Shown in pieces: positions 19,784 through 29,200 of a stretch of 64,000 nt of DNA; position 1 is the stretch's first letter; each line of letters starts with the position of its first letter. A model generated the notes under the pieces. The model did not search any database. It was not told where the DNA came from and saw only the letters and a program-made list of their open reading frames with translations. This stretch comes from Nostoc sp. CHAB 5836 (GTDB taxonomy: Bacteria > Cyanobacteriota > Cyanobacteriia > Cyanobacteriales > Nostocaceae): the NCBI RefSeq assembly GCF_020829445.1, contig NZ_JAIVFV010000004.1, forward strand, positions 35,613 through 99,612. The letters run 5' to 3'. The position numbers and the translations under genes are program-made.

Positions 19784-20506
19784 ATGACCTCTGCAACCGA
19801 CCTATCCACTGACCTCACCCCGTTTCCAGACCATACACAACTTCCTGAGTCTGATGGTACATTCGTGAAAAACTTTCAGGAACATCCCCAAAGCATTCTC
19901 CTAACCGACTCGATTAAACCCATATTGCAAAAACGTCATCCTGATGGGCAATACTGTATTGGTCAAGATAGCGGTATCTACTGGCGGATGACTGACCCGC
20001 CAGAAAAAGGCGCCGCAGCTCCCGACTGGTTTTATGTAGGGAATGTACCACCTACTCTCGATGGACAAACGCGGAGGTCTTATGTACTATGGCGAGAGTT
20101 TATTGCCCCATTGATTGTATTGGAATTTGTGTCTGGTAATGGTAGTGAAGAGCGAGATAAAACTCCGTGGAAGGGAAAATTTTGGATTTATGAGCAAGTG
20201 ATTCGTCCTCCCTTCTACGGCATTTATGAAGTGAATAAAGCCAGTGTGGAAGTTTATGAATTAATTGGTGGACAATATCAGTTATTAACCGCAAATGAAC
20301 GTGGACATTATCCCATACATCCTTTAGGAGTTGAGTTAGGTCTCTGGCAAGGACAATATTACAATATGGAATTGCCTTGGCTACGCTGGTGGGATTTGCA
20401 GGGTAATTTGTTGTTGACTGGTGAAGAAAGAGCCGAACAGGCTAGCCAAAGAGCCGATCGCTTAACTGCTCAATTGCGATCGCTCGGTATTGAACCAGAA
20501 GCCTAG
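19784..20506 (+). CDS. Uma2-family (DUF820) PD-(D/E)XK nuclease-fold protein
   Basis: A 240-residue member of a family expanded in cyanobacteria. The restriction-endonuclease-like core is visible: AAAPDWFYVG supplies the Asp, IVLEFVSGNG the Glu, and a Lys-rich KTPWKGKFWIYEQ helix follows. A C-terminal coiled segment (EERAEQASQRADRLTAQL) and GIEPEA end the protein. AAAGGT lies just before the ATG. The biological role of Uma2 proteins is unsettled. It is 79 bp after the triad with its own ribosome site, so it may or may not belong to the same transcript. Confidence 0.85.
   Translation: MTSATDLSTDLTPFPDHTQLPESDGTFVKNFQEHPQSILLTDSIKPILQKRHPDGQYCIGQDSGIYWRMTDPPEKGAAAPDWFYVGNVPPTLDGQTRRSYVLWREFIAPLIVLEFVSGNGSEERDKTPWKGKFWIYEQVIRPPFYGIYEVNKASVEVYELIGGQYQLLTANERGHYPIHPLGVELGLWQGQYYNMELPWLRWWDLQGNLLLTGEERAEQASQRADRLTAQLRSLGIEPEA
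20479..20505 (+). repeat. 27-bp direct repeat, right copy
   Basis: The 3' end of the Uma2 gene, including most of its stop codon; matches 16057-16083 exactly. It contains HIP1-derived GATCGC at its left end. Confidence 0.75.
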
Positions 20507-20589
20507 GATCTCATTAAAATATGCTTAATAATTAAGCATATTTTCGTAAGTAGCGATCGCTTATACTCCTAACAGCAGGTTTTGCCCTC

Positions 20590-20718
20590 AGCAAGTCGGC
20601 AAGAATAAACCAAACTATATTAAGAAACGTAAATACACCTTAAGCCCTTATAAATGATAAAGGATAAATGACAAATGACAGCCTTAGCCAGTTAGCTTTA
20701 TTTGCGTCGCTCTACTTA
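20590..20718. mobile_element. MITE, TAAGTAGGTTGGCGCAA family, copy 2 (inverted)
   Basis: Carries AAACTATATTAAGAAACGTA and GACAGCCTTAGCCAGTTAGC, the complement of the interior shared by all four copies. It lies directly upstream of the NACHT gene, within its probable promoter region. Confidence 0.7.
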
Positions 20719-20789
20719 CAAGCGATCAATGGTACGAGACCTACAAGACCAGAACACGCTTTTGAACCTTGAGGGCTTTTGGAAAATCT

Positions 20790-23582
20790 ATGACTCAAAG
20801 TCAAAATAATCAACCCGCTTGGTGGGAATCGGTACAAAAGATTTTAGATAACAAATTAATCGGGTGGGGTGTACCGGGTATTTTTATTGCTATTGCTGCT
20901 GATCATGCCAAAAATGGCCGATATCACGAGTCTGCTATCTTTTTAGGAATCACCGCTCTTGTCTTTATCATCATCAGAATTGGCAATAAACTCCTTCCCT
21001 ATTTCGATAAATTTTTGGATTGGTTACTTGCTACTCAAATTCCAAAATGGTGGACGCAAATTACAGATAAGTTTGGGACAGAGTATCTTGCCCGACAAAT
21101 AGCTGAATGTCAAGAATACCAAGGGCGCGGATTTAGTGGCGAAGGACTGGATCTGGAAAATGTGTTTGTCCCCCTGGGCTTTAATTCAGAAACGCCAGTG
21201 TCTAATCCTCAAGATTTGACCTCTGGTGATCAAACTCAGCCGGAGCAAAATTGGGAATCTGGGCAAACAGCAACCTCTGTAACTATTACTACTCGGCAGG
21301 AAAGTGAAATTGGCAGTCTGCTAAGAGAGATTACTAAAAAAAATTCGACGTGGCGACGACTGGTAATTTTAGGAGCGCCTGGTTCAGGAAAAACCACACT
21401 TTTACGGCACATCACGCTTCTGCTTGCTCTACGAAAACAATCAAAATTGTGTCGAGGTTTGCCTCAACTTATTCCTATTTTGTTGAGGTTGAGAGATGTG
21501 GCTCCCGCTATTGTTGCAGATACTAACTCCCCTCTAGCTCAAGTAATTGCTAAAGCGATGGGAGATGAATCACCAAAAACTCAGCAGTGGTTTAACAAAC
21601 AGCTTAAAGACGCCAAGTGTTTGGTAATGTTAGATGGACTTGATGAAGTTGCGGACGATGAGCATCGACGGCAGGTAAGTACTTGGGTTTCTCAGCAACT
21701 CCAAAATTATGGGCATAAATTACCGTTCATTCTGACATCGCGTCCACAAGCTTACAATCAAGCTCCTCTGGCAGATACCCCAGCTTATTTTGTGCGATCG
21801 TTCACGACTGGCCAGCGCAATAGCTTTGTTTTCAACTGGTATTTTAATCTAGAAAAACGTAAAAAGTCTGGCGAACAATCACAAAAACAGCTCAAGAAAA
21901 TTGCCGAATCCAAAAAAAACGAGTTGGTGCGGCAAATTGATGCAGTTCTTTCACTCCGCTTGATGGCAACTAACCCGCTTTTACTGGCATTGATTATTAA
22001 TACTTACAAGCAGAAAACGAGTCTTTCTCCAACCCGAACAGGACTTTACAAGCAAGTTTGTGATGTGCTTCTCCAAGGACGGCAATCTGCTTCTGGAACT
22101 ACCCGATATCCACTCAAGCCAGAGCAAAAGCAAGAAGCTTTGCAGGCACTTGCATTGGAGATGACCAAACGCCAAGTACTTCAGTTTACGCTAGATGAGA
22201 GAAATCAGGACAATAATATTTTTTTAGCAAAAGAGTTTCTTCAGGCAGAACTAGCTCAGATGGTTGAGGGGGGACAAGAGGTTAAACCAGAAGATTTTAT
22301 CGAAAGAGATGATAGTGGTGTGCGAGAACTGTTGAGCGATCGCAAACAAGAAAAACTCTATGAATTTACCCATCGCACCTTTCAAGAGTATTTAACAGCG
22401 GTTGAACTCACAAAGGCAGAGCATGAGCCTTATTTATTAGAAGTTTTTACAAAAGATAAACAATACCTGGATTGGAGAAGACAAACTATTTTGTTCTATG
22501 CAGGTCAGGTCAAAGTAGATAACCTGATTGATGCGGCATTAAACAACCCAAGTGTAGCCACCCTAACCCTTGCTTACGAGTGTTTGCAAAACAAGCTCAG
22601 GGTTAGTCCGGAGAAAGAGCAGGAATTACTGAAAAAGGTAGAACAGGGTTTGAAGTCAGATGACGTGGAAGTTTTTAAGCTAGCAGCATCAGTGCAACTG
22701 GAAAAACGGCTAAACCGCCTGAACGAAGATTGTTTTGTCGGGAGTTCAGAAAAAGAAGACCAGCGTGCGATCGCCACGACAGAAACAGGTGAAAAAATCT
22801 GGGCTAGACAAGTGGTAGATGATACTGAGATCACGGAGGCAGAATATCGGCTGTTTTTCTTAGAGACAACGAACAGCGACTTAACTATTGAAATCAAACC
22901 AGGTGAAATCGGCTTTGCCCAAGGAAATGCATTTTGTGCCTGGTTGAGTCAGAGAACTAGAGAACGATTTGGTGAGGCAGGAATCTGTTATTTACGGGAA
23001 ACCTCAGACAACTTCCGCCTAGTTCGGTTTCGCATACCAGAACAGTATCATCAACTCGCTTACTACTTAGCAGCAGGTATGTGGAAAGAAGCTGACGAGG
23101 AAACATTTAAGGTGATGCTGGAAGTAGCGGGACGGGAAAAACAAGGCTATCTACAACTAGAAGACATTCAGGAATTTCCCTGTGAAGACTTGAGAATTAT
23201 TGACCAACTGTGGGTCAATTACAGCAATGGAAAATTTGGGTTTAGTGTTCAGAAAGAAATTTATCTCAGTGTGGGTGGAATTTTAGAAGGAAGTCGAACA
23301 AGTTCACCTTTGGTGAAGATTTTCGCCCCCTTCATAAGCATATATGCTCGTTTTGGTGGTAGAGTTAGACGGGAGGACGAGCAATTTATTAAAGCTTATT
23401 ATCGCTTCGGCGATCGCGTGGAGTGGAGAGTGGAAGAAGAGTGGATTGATGATAATAAAGTAAAATATAATACCTCTGCCATCAGGGGACACTTGCCCTG
23501 GAGCGGGGTCGGTGGAGCGTGGCACCTGGGTGGGAGCGTTGTTCGTTCTCTCGCGTCGAGACTTGTAAAATGTAACATATAA
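20790..23582 (+). CDS. NACHT STAND NTPase with C-terminal GUN4 domain
   Basis: About 930 residues. An N-terminal hydrophobic pair (about 25-65) suggests membrane anchoring. The NACHT core has Walker A LGAPGSGKTTLLRH (about 194-207), Walker B LVMLDGLDEVADD (about 277-289) and a sensor-like ILTSRPQAY; winged-helix and helical arms follow (YEFTHRTFQEYLTAVEL). A degenerate FGE-sulfatase-like stretch (GNAFCAWLSQRTRERFG) precedes a GUN4 domain (WKEADEETFKVML, FPCEDLRIIDQLWV, GKFGFSVQKEIY), which in GUN4 proteins binds porphyrins or bilins. The end SLASRLVKCNI is usual for these proteins. ATG 20790 is preferred over TTG 20769. Bacterial NACHT proteins can be antiphage sensors; that role is an inference here. 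Confidence 0.85.
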   Translation: MTQSQNNQPAWWESVQKILDNKLIGWGVPGIFIAIAADHAKNGRYHESAIFLGITALVFIIIRIGNKLLPYFDKFLDWLLATQIPKWWTQITDKFGTEYLARQIAECQEYQGRGFSGEGLDLENVFVPLGFNSETPVSNPQDLTSGDQTQPEQNWESGQTATSVTITTRQESEIGSLLREITKKNSTWRRLVILGAPGSGKTTLLRHITLLLALRKQSKLCRGLPQLIPILLRLRDVAPAIVADTNSPLAQVIAKAMGDESPKTQQWFNKQLKDAKCLVMLDGLDEVADDEHRRQVSTWVSQQLQNYGHKLPFILTSRPQAYNQAPLADTPAYFVRSFTTGQRNSFVFNWYFNLEKRKKSGEQSQKQLKKIAESKKNELVRQIDAVLSLRLMATNPLLLALIINTYKQKTSLSPTRTGLYKQVCDVLLQGRQSASGTTRYPLKPEQKQEALQALALEMTKRQVLQFTLDERNQDNNIFLAKEFLQAELAQMVEGGQEVKPEDFIERDDSGVRELLSDRKQEKLYEFTHRTFQEYLTAVELTKAEHEPYLLEVFTKDKQYLDWRRQTILFYAGQVKVDNLIDAALNNPSVATLTLAYECLQNKLRVSPEKEQELLKKVEQGLKSDDVEVFKLAASVQLEKRLNRLNEDCFVGSSEKEDQRAIATTETGEKIWARQVVDDTEITEAEYRLFFLETTNSDLTIEIKPGEIGFAQGNAFCAWLSQRTRERFGEAGICYLRETSDNFRLVRFRIPEQYHQLAYYLAAGMWKEADEETFKVMLEVAGREKQGYLQLEDIQEFPCEDLRIIDQLWVNYSNGKFGFSVQKEIYLSVGGILEGSRTSSPLVKIFAPFISIYARFGGRVRREDEQFIKAYYRFGDRVEWRVEEEWIDDNKVKYNTSAIRGHLPWSGVGGAWHLGGSVVRSLASRLVKCNI

Positions 23583-23634
23583 AGCTTTCAGAAGTTTGTA
23601 AACATTTATCACAGCCTCCTTTCCCACGCAATAA

Positions 23635-23973
23635 TCAACATTTCAAAAATCCGATACCTGGCACGGGCGGCTGATAACAATTTGCGTGAATAAATTTTTC
23701 CGCTACCTCATGCACCTCCGTAGATTCCGTCACCCTCTGCTTATCCCAAGGTAAACTCATCTGCCCAGGCGACGACTTTTTAGCCTTCCCACTCTTAACC
23801 ATCGAAGGCAAAAAACGACTTCCCCAATAATTTCGTTTCTCTGGTTTCGCTTTTGGCTTATATTTCTGACAAAATCTGCGATATCTCGCCGCGCACTCTG
23901 ACAAAGTTCGCCCCAATTTTAAAAATGCTGGATGCCATTGAGTTATGCCATCATTACTCAAGCGATCGTGAGT
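23635..23973 (-). pseudogene. 3' fragment of a REP-associated (IS200-like, Y1) transposase gene
   Basis: The minus-strand frame gives HDRLSNDGITQWHPAFLKLG followed by RTLSECAARYRRFCQ and RNYWGSRFLP, resembling the C-terminal part of TnpA_REP/RAYT transposases (HPLYLALG...R..RYR). The N-terminal half with the HUH motif and catalytic Tyr is absent. Upstream, the frame runs into the GTAGGTTGGGTTG repeat at about 23974, which probably cut the gene. It is non-functional as a transposase. Confidence 0.6.
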
Positions 23974-24279
23974 TAAGGATAATTGTAGGTTGGGTTGAAC
24001 TTTAGTGTTACCCAACAAACCCCACGAAATGTTGGGTTTCGTTCCTCAACCCAACCTACGCAATACAAGGTTTTTGACGCTAACCCAAGCGTATTGGGCT
24101 ATACAGCAATACACTTGGGTTAAGCATTTCCTCCTTCTCTTTCTCTCTGTGTTCTCTGCGCCTCTGTGGTTCGTAAAAAAAAGAGTTTCAGCCCTTTTGT
24201 GAACCGTATTGAGGGCTGAAGCCCTTACTACAAACTAAAAGCTTTTATTTTTTGTGACACTTGCGTAAGTCCTAACTTA
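23974..24279. repeat. composite MITE remnants (GTAGGTTGGGTTG and CCAATACGCTTGGG families)
   Basis: AAGGATAATTGTAGGTTGGG with its inverted partner CAACCCAACCTACGC (to about 24061), then AACCCAAGCGTATTGGGCTA ... CAATACACTTGGGTT, then CTCTGTGTTCTCTGCGCCTC, GTTTGTAGT-type and TTGCGTAAGTCCT pieces. It is an overlay of at least three repeat families and reaches the stop of the CO2 hydration gene. Nothing codes. Confidence 0.65.
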
Positions 24280-25407
24280 TTTATTCACATCCAGCAATCG
24301 CGAAGTTTCTAACCGACTCATCCACTTTTCTAAATAAACTTGATTACCTTTCTCCTCATTTGGATCTTTAGTATCCAAAGGATAAGGCATCAGCCCCAAA
24401 ATCGTTGCTGTTGTCACGCAAAACATCGATTTTTGGAAACTCATGCATATTTGTACCCGCAAATCATCTTCACCCCGAAGACTGCGACGATAAATATCGT
24501 GTAAATACTCTGGAAGATAGTGACGCATATCCTGCATCAGCAACGTGGGAGGAATACCCGCACCGCCGATGGGCAAAGGATCGGCATACAATGCGCCATA
24601 TTGAAATCGGCTTTGATCTGGGGAAATTTGATATGCTTGGGCGTTGTATGAAACTGTACCGTGGAAAGGAGTCCCCCGGAAAAATACTGCCTCTACATAA
24701 GGTATGGCTGTATCTGCTAAGAAGGTCAAACCAACGCTTTTGGGAATGATTTCATAAACTTCACCCCGAATTTTGACAGCGTAGGTAATTGGGTTTGATG
24801 CATTTGCCACTAACCGGGTTTTAATGTGGTCTACAACTTGGGAAATCGATTTGATTTCGCCTCGGTCGTAGCGGTCTGATAAGTTGAGAAACATATCAGC
24901 CATGACTCGCCAAAATTGACCTAAACCGGTGTAGTAAGCAGAGACGCGCAAGTATTCTGTTAAAAAATCTGGAAACAGTTGGTTAATACCCAAAATTAAA
25001 GGATTATTTGGAAATTTGGCGTCAATAACGGCTTGCGCTCTTTCTTGAAATTCTTTTGTATCTAGATAGGTATCGAGTCCGCCGCCACCGTGCCACATCA
25101 TGGCTTTCATGCAATACTCGGCATATTCAAAATTAATTCGGTTATGCCACCAGTGACGGAGTAATTTCTGGAAAGAAACCTTTCCATTAAAGTATTTAAA
25201 AAATGGAAAAAATACTAAAAACTGATGCTCTGCAATATAGTTAAGATTTTTTGAGTAGGCATCTAAAACTACGCCATAGCTTTTAAGAATACCAACAACT
25301 TCTAGGACATTTTCTGGACTATCGGTGAGTAATGCATTTCCTTTTTGCAGCCGTTCAATATACTCAGCTAAGGGATTGTGAGTAGCTTTCTTTTTAATAG
25401 TTACCAT
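24277..25407 (-). CDS. CO2 hydration protein (CupA/CupB, ChpY/ChpX family)
   Basis: A roughly 376-residue cyanobacterial protein that joins specialised NDH-1 complexes and converts CO2 to bicarbonate in the cytosol. Recognisable segments: NPLAEYIERLQKGNALL, CMKAMMWHGGGGLDTYLD and VEAVFFRGTPFHGTVSYNAQ; His and Cys residues in these are candidate zinc ligands. The ATG at 25407 has GGAG eight bases upstream; the ATG at 25413 is too close to it. It is last in ndhF-ndhD-cup. The paralogue cannot be decided from sequence alone. The absence of cupS downstream and the ccm linkage favour the constitutive CupB type, but weakly. Confidence 0.9.
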   Translation of the reverse strand: MVTIKKKATHNPLAEYIERLQKGNALLTDSPENVLEVVGILKSYGVVLDAYSKNLNYIAEHQFLVFFPFFKYFNGKVSFQKLLRHWWHNRINFEYAEYCMKAMMWHGGGGLDTYLDTKEFQERAQAVIDAKFPNNPLILGINQLFPDFLTEYLRVSAYYTGLGQFWRVMADMFLNLSDRYDRGEIKSISQVVDHIKTRLVANASNPITYAVKIRGEVYEIIPKSVGLTFLADTAIPYVEAVFFRGTPFHGTVSYNAQAYQISPDQSRFQYGALYADPLPIGGAGIPPTLLMQDMRHYLPEYLHDIYRRSLRGEDDLRVQICMSFQKSMFCVTTATILGLMPYPLDTKDPNEEKGNQVYLEKWMSRLETSRLLDVNK

Positions 25408-25435
25408 TGCCATCTCTCCAAAAAATTTAGGGATT

Positions 25436-25480
25436 AGTCATTTGTCATTTGTCATTTGTCATTTGTCATTGGACACGGTT
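25436..25480. repeat. GTCATTT tandem repeat
   Basis: Four to five GTCATTT units between ndhD and the CO2 hydration gene. A similar short block (GACAAATGACAAATGAC) lies between ndhF and ndhD at about 27045-27061. Confidence 0.7.
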
Positions 25481-25507
25481 ATTCCTCTTGTCCCTAATCC
25501 CTAGTCT

Positions 25508-27007
25508 CTACTCCCCATTAGCTTTATCCAAGGACACTGTTGCTACTACATTTTGGGTATTCACCATTGCTGTAATTGTTGGTTCAGTCCAGCGTGCTAA
25601 CCAACCAGGTTGAATGCCAAAAATCATCATCAGCACAGCTAAAATTGCCGCCGGGGCGCGATCGCTCCAATACACGCGCGGTAAGTTGGTAACTTGTGCA
25701 GACAAGCGGCCAAAAAAGGCGCGGTTAACGAGTATTAAGAAGTAAACTGCTGTTAAACCAGTACCAAGCATACATAGCAAGGTTTGTACTGGGAAAACTG
25801 GAAAACTTCCCCGATAAACTATGAATTCGGAAATAAACCCTAGCATTCCCGGTATGCCAGCACTGGCCATGACTCCGACAATCATCAAGCTACCAATTAC
25901 TGGCATACCCCGTTCTGGGTTCAGCAATCCTTGGATGACTTCTAAATCGCGGCTTCCGGCTTTTTTATACACAACTCCCACCAGCAAAAATAGCATTGCG
26001 GAAATTAAGCCGTGGCTAATCATCTGCATTACAGCACCCAACACACTTAAAGGTGTAGCTGCTGCCGCCCCTAAAAGCACGTAACCCATGTGTCCAATGG
26101 AGCTGTATGCTACCATTTTTTTCATATCGGTTTGAGCGATCGCGCAGGATGAACCATACAGCACACTTACCACTGCCCAAATCGCCAACCAAGGAGCCAC
26201 ATAATTCCAAGCTTCTGGTAACAAGTTCATGCCAAATCGCAGTAAGCCGTAAGTACCCAACTTCAACAGTACCCCAGCCAACAACACTGAAATCGGTGTG
26301 GAAGCTTCAACGTGAGCATCTGGCAACCAAGTATGGAAGGGAACTAAAGGAATTTTAATCCCAAAACCTACCAAAATTCCCGCTAGCAGTAAAAGCTGTG
26401 TTCCTAGAGGTAAAGTTGTCGCGTTCAAAGTTGCTAGCGCAAAGTTAGAGGAACCACTCAGCCAAACCATGCCGAGGAAACTTGCTAAAATCAGGATTCC
26501 CGAAACGGCTGTATAAATGAGAAATTTGGTAGCAGCATAACCCCGCTTCGCGCCACCCCAAATGGCGATCAACAAATACAACGGAATCAGTTCCAATTCG
26601 TAAAACAGGAAAAATAGTAGTAAATCCTGTGCCAGAAAGGCTCCCGTCACCCCAGCGCTTAATAATAGTATCAAAGAATAATAAAATTTCGGACGCTGTA
26701 GGGATTCATCACTGCTGTAGATAGCAATGCAAGTTAACAGTCCATTTAAAACCAGCAAGGGCAAAGATAAACCATCTATCCCAAGGTTATAATTCAAGCC
26801 TAAAACATCTATCCAAGGCAGAGACTCGGCAAACTGTTGAGTAATTTCTCCTGGATGGAACTGAATTGCTAATACAATTGTCCATAAGAAAGCGATACTA
26901 GCAAAGACTAAAGCCACCCCACGGGCGAATTTCCCACTGATGCCAGAGGGCGAGAAACCAATTAAAGCTGCGCCGACTAACGGCACTAGAATTAAAACAC
27001 TAAGCAT
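25508..27007 (-). CDS. ndhD: NAD(P)H-quinone oxidoreductase subunit 4 (NdhD3/D4 type)
   Basis: A 499-residue antiporter-like proton-pumping subunit of NDH-1MS, with about 14 hydrophobic helices (MLSVLILVPLVGAALIGFSP at the start). FFLFYELELIPLYLLIAIWGG carries the membrane Glu of the antiporter family and PLVPFHTWLPDAHVEAST is the H/D motif. The start at 27007 is preferred: an in-frame extension to 27082 is encoded by tandem-repeat DNA and is not membrane-like. Adjacency to ndhF and the CO2 hydration gene places it in the CO2-uptake form rather than the respiratory form. Confidence 0.93.
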   Translation of the reverse strand: MLSVLILVPLVGAALIGFSPSGISGKFARGVALVFASIAFLWTIVLAIQFHPGEITQQFAESLPWIDVLGLNYNLGIDGLSLPLLVLNGLLTCIAIYSSDESLQRPKFYYSLILLLSAGVTGAFLAQDLLLFFLFYELELIPLYLLIAIWGGAKRGYAATKFLIYTAVSGILILASFLGMVWLSGSSNFALATLNATTLPLGTQLLLLAGILVGFGIKIPLVPFHTWLPDAHVEASTPISVLLAGVLLKLGTYGLLRFGMNLLPEAWNYVAPWLAIWAVVSVLYGSSCAIAQTDMKKMVAYSSIGHMGYVLLGAAAATPLSVLGAVMQMISHGLISAMLFLLVGVVYKKAGSRDLEVIQGLLNPERGMPVIGSLMIVGVMASAGIPGMLGFISEFIVYRGSFPVFPVQTLLCMLGTGLTAVYFLILVNRAFFGRLSAQVTNLPRVYWSDRAPAAILAVLMMIFGIQPGWLARWTEPTITAMVNTQNVVATVSLDKANGE

Positions 27008-27097
27008 AAGCAGATATGGAATGGGGAATGGTGAATGGGGAATGACAAATGACAAATGACAACCCCCACTAGTTGACTTCAATTTGCGCCGACATCT

Positions 27098-28954
27098 TTA
27101 AAAAGGCAATTTATCTAGCAAACCCAATGACCAGCTGATGAAAAAACCCAGGACGCTGACAACTGCTAGGATGGTCAGCATATAGGTCTGAGATTGGCCA
27201 GAAATACTGTACTTTAAAGTTTGTCCGCCCAGAATTGTCGCAAACCCAACCAAGTTTACAAAACCGTCAACCAAGTAGCGATCGCTCCAAGCAGAAATTT
27301 TAGATAGCAGCGCTACTGCACTCACCACGGTTAGACGATAAACTCGGTCTATATAAAAATCATAACCTAACAAGTCTTGCAGAAATCTCCAGGACAAAAT
27401 TCTGGATCTTGACCAAGCTTTGTGCAGATAAACTGTAGATCCTACACCTACCCCAACCACGGTAGAGCCAAACAAGGTTAATACCACATACCAATTAATA
27501 CTTTCCCAATCGGGAAGTAAGTACCATTGCTGTAGCATCAGAGGTAGAAGCAGAGTCAGCACTGTGAGAATCACCATTGGCAAGGCCATCTGCCAACCAA
27601 CTTCTGGGGTGCGACGGGTCTTTTGTTGCGGTTTCCCCCAGAAGACTAATCTAAATACTCTGGTCAAGTTCAATGCTGTCAAACCATTGACCACTATTAA
27701 AACCCCAATTACCCAAGGGCTAGTATTTACGAAGCCATCAGCCCATGCTAGCATTGCCCAGAAACTTCCCAAGGGTAGCAGTGTTACCATCCCAGCCGAA
27801 CCGACTACAAAGGCAGTGGTGGTGGCTGGCATCCGTGACCACAGACCACCCATTTCTGTTAAGTCTTGGCTTTGGGTGGTCAAGATCACTGAACCAGAAC
27901 TCATGAATAATAATGCTTTAGCGATCGCATGAGCTAACAGCAACATCAAGGCTACGCCCCCTTGCTCCAACCCCACTGCCAAAAACACTAACCCCATGTA
28001 TGCACTGGTAGAATGAGATAGCGATCGCTTAATGTCAATTTGAGCTATGGATACTAATGTTGCCCCAATAGCTGTCACCGTGCCCATGATTACCAAGGCG
28101 TTCAAGGCAACTGGCGACAGTGCTAACAATGGTTGAAATTTATACAGTAAATAAGCACCACCAGCTACTACCAACGAGTTCCGCATTACCGAAGCCGGGT
28201 TGGGCCCTTCCATTGCCTCATCTAACCACAGGTGCAGTGGAAATTGGGCACATTTACCAGCAGGGCCAGCAATTAATGCCAACCCTAGCAATGTTGATGT
28301 CATCGGGCTTAAATTAGCTGTTTGCGCCCACTCATATAAGTCCGAAAAGTTCAAACTCCCCGCTAAGGTGGAAAGTGTCACTACAGCCATCAGCAGCAAC
28401 AAGTCTCCTACCCGTTTAGTCCAAAAGGCATCCCGCGCCGCCGTCACTACTAGGGGTTGAGCATACCAGAAACCCACCAACAAGTAAGTCGAAAGCGTCA
28501 ATACTTCCAAAAGGGCATAGCTAAGAAACAAAGAATCACTGATCGCCAGACCACTCAGCGCCGCTTCAAAAAATCCCAGCAGGGCAAAAAAACGCGCCAA
28601 TGACCAGTCTTTTTCCATGTAACCCAGAGCGTAAACTTGTGCCAGCAGGCTCAACCCCGTAATTAAAACTGTTGCCCCAATACTGACTGGTGATAGTTCC
28701 AAGCTCAAAGATAAGTCTAAATCAGCAGCTTTGAACCAGGAAACCAGTAAGTTTTGTGGCTCTCTATCCCAGATATTTTTAAATAAAAACAAGCTATGGA
28801 CAAAAGCCAGAATGGTCGTCAACAAGTTCAAGTATGCCGCAGGCCTTGGCCCTGTTCGCTGAATTATTCCTATTCCCCACGGCAAGGTCAAAATTGCGCC
28901 CAATAAGCTATAGAAAGGCACAAACCAACTTGTTGAAAATAGAAATTGATCCAT
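27098..28954 (-). CDS. ndhF: NAD(P)H-quinone oxidoreductase subunit 5 (NdhF3/F4 type)
   Basis: A 618-residue, about 16-helix membrane subunit and the first gene of the CO2-uptake NDH-1 operon. Family markers: FFALLGFFEAALSGLAIS, LLEVLTLSTYLLVGFW, GKCAQFPLHLWLDEAMEGPN (H/D motif) and IDIKRSLSHSTSAYMGLVF. Compared with respiratory NdhF it ends with a long C-terminal helical arm. AAGGGA lies before the ATG. It is transcribed divergently from ccmK2 across 660 bp. Confidence 0.93.
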   Translation of the reverse strand: MDQFLFSTSWFVPFYSLLGAILTLPWGIGIIQRTGPRPAAYLNLLTTILAFVHSLFLFKNIWDREPQNLLVSWFKAADLDLSLSLELSPVSIGATVLITGLSLLAQVYALGYMEKDWSLARFFALLGFFEAALSGLAISDSLFLSYALLEVLTLSTYLLVGFWYAQPLVVTAARDAFWTKRVGDLLLLMAVVTLSTLAGSLNFSDLYEWAQTANLSPMTSTLLGLALIAGPAGKCAQFPLHLWLDEAMEGPNPASVMRNSLVVAGGAYLLYKFQPLLALSPVALNALVIMGTVTAIGATLVSIAQIDIKRSLSHSTSAYMGLVFLAVGLEQGGVALMLLLAHAIAKALLFMSSGSVILTTQSQDLTEMGGLWSRMPATTTAFVVGSAGMVTLLPLGSFWAMLAWADGFVNTSPWVIGVLIVVNGLTALNLTRVFRLVFWGKPQQKTRRTPEVGWQMALPMVILTVLTLLLPLMLQQWYLLPDWESINWYVVLTLFGSTVVGVGVGSTVYLHKAWSRSRILSWRFLQDLLGYDFYIDRVYRLTVVSAVALLSKISAWSDRYLVDGFVNLVGFATILGGQTLKYSISGQSQTYMLTILAVVSVLGFFISWSLGLLDKLPF

Positions 28955-29105
28955 TTAAATTTCCCTTGACGACTCAGCCTTGATTGAAAAAAAGCTTTAA
29001 AACAATTATTTATTTAATAAGATTAATTTACCAAAATACCGTTGTTTTTTTAATATTTTTCAACTCAATTACCGGAAATAATTTTACTTAACTTTACCCT
29101 ACTAA

Positions 29106-29148
29106 ACATAAGTAAAATATAACTTCACATAAGTAAAAGCATTTACTT
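29106..29148. promoter_or_regulatory. candidate regulator sites: paired ACATAAGTAAAA plus dyad
   Basis: ACATAAGTAAAA occurs at 29106-29117 and 29127-29138, exactly 21 bp (two helical turns) apart. The second copy also forms AAGTAAA-AGCA-TTTACTT, a perfect 7-bp dyad (29131-29148). This arrangement suits a dimeric regulator of the LysR type. Binding is an inference. Confidence 0.45.
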
Positions 29149-29184
29149 GCCTTAACATCACCGACCTTTTTACATTTATATTTC

Positions 29185-29200
29185 TACTTTGAGCAAAGTA
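29185..29200. promoter_or_regulatory. 16-bp palindrome TACTTTG-AG-CAAAGTA
   Basis: A perfect 7+2+7 palindrome midway between ndhF and ccmK2. It is a candidate operator for either operon; it cannot be assigned to a named regulator. Confidence 0.45.
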
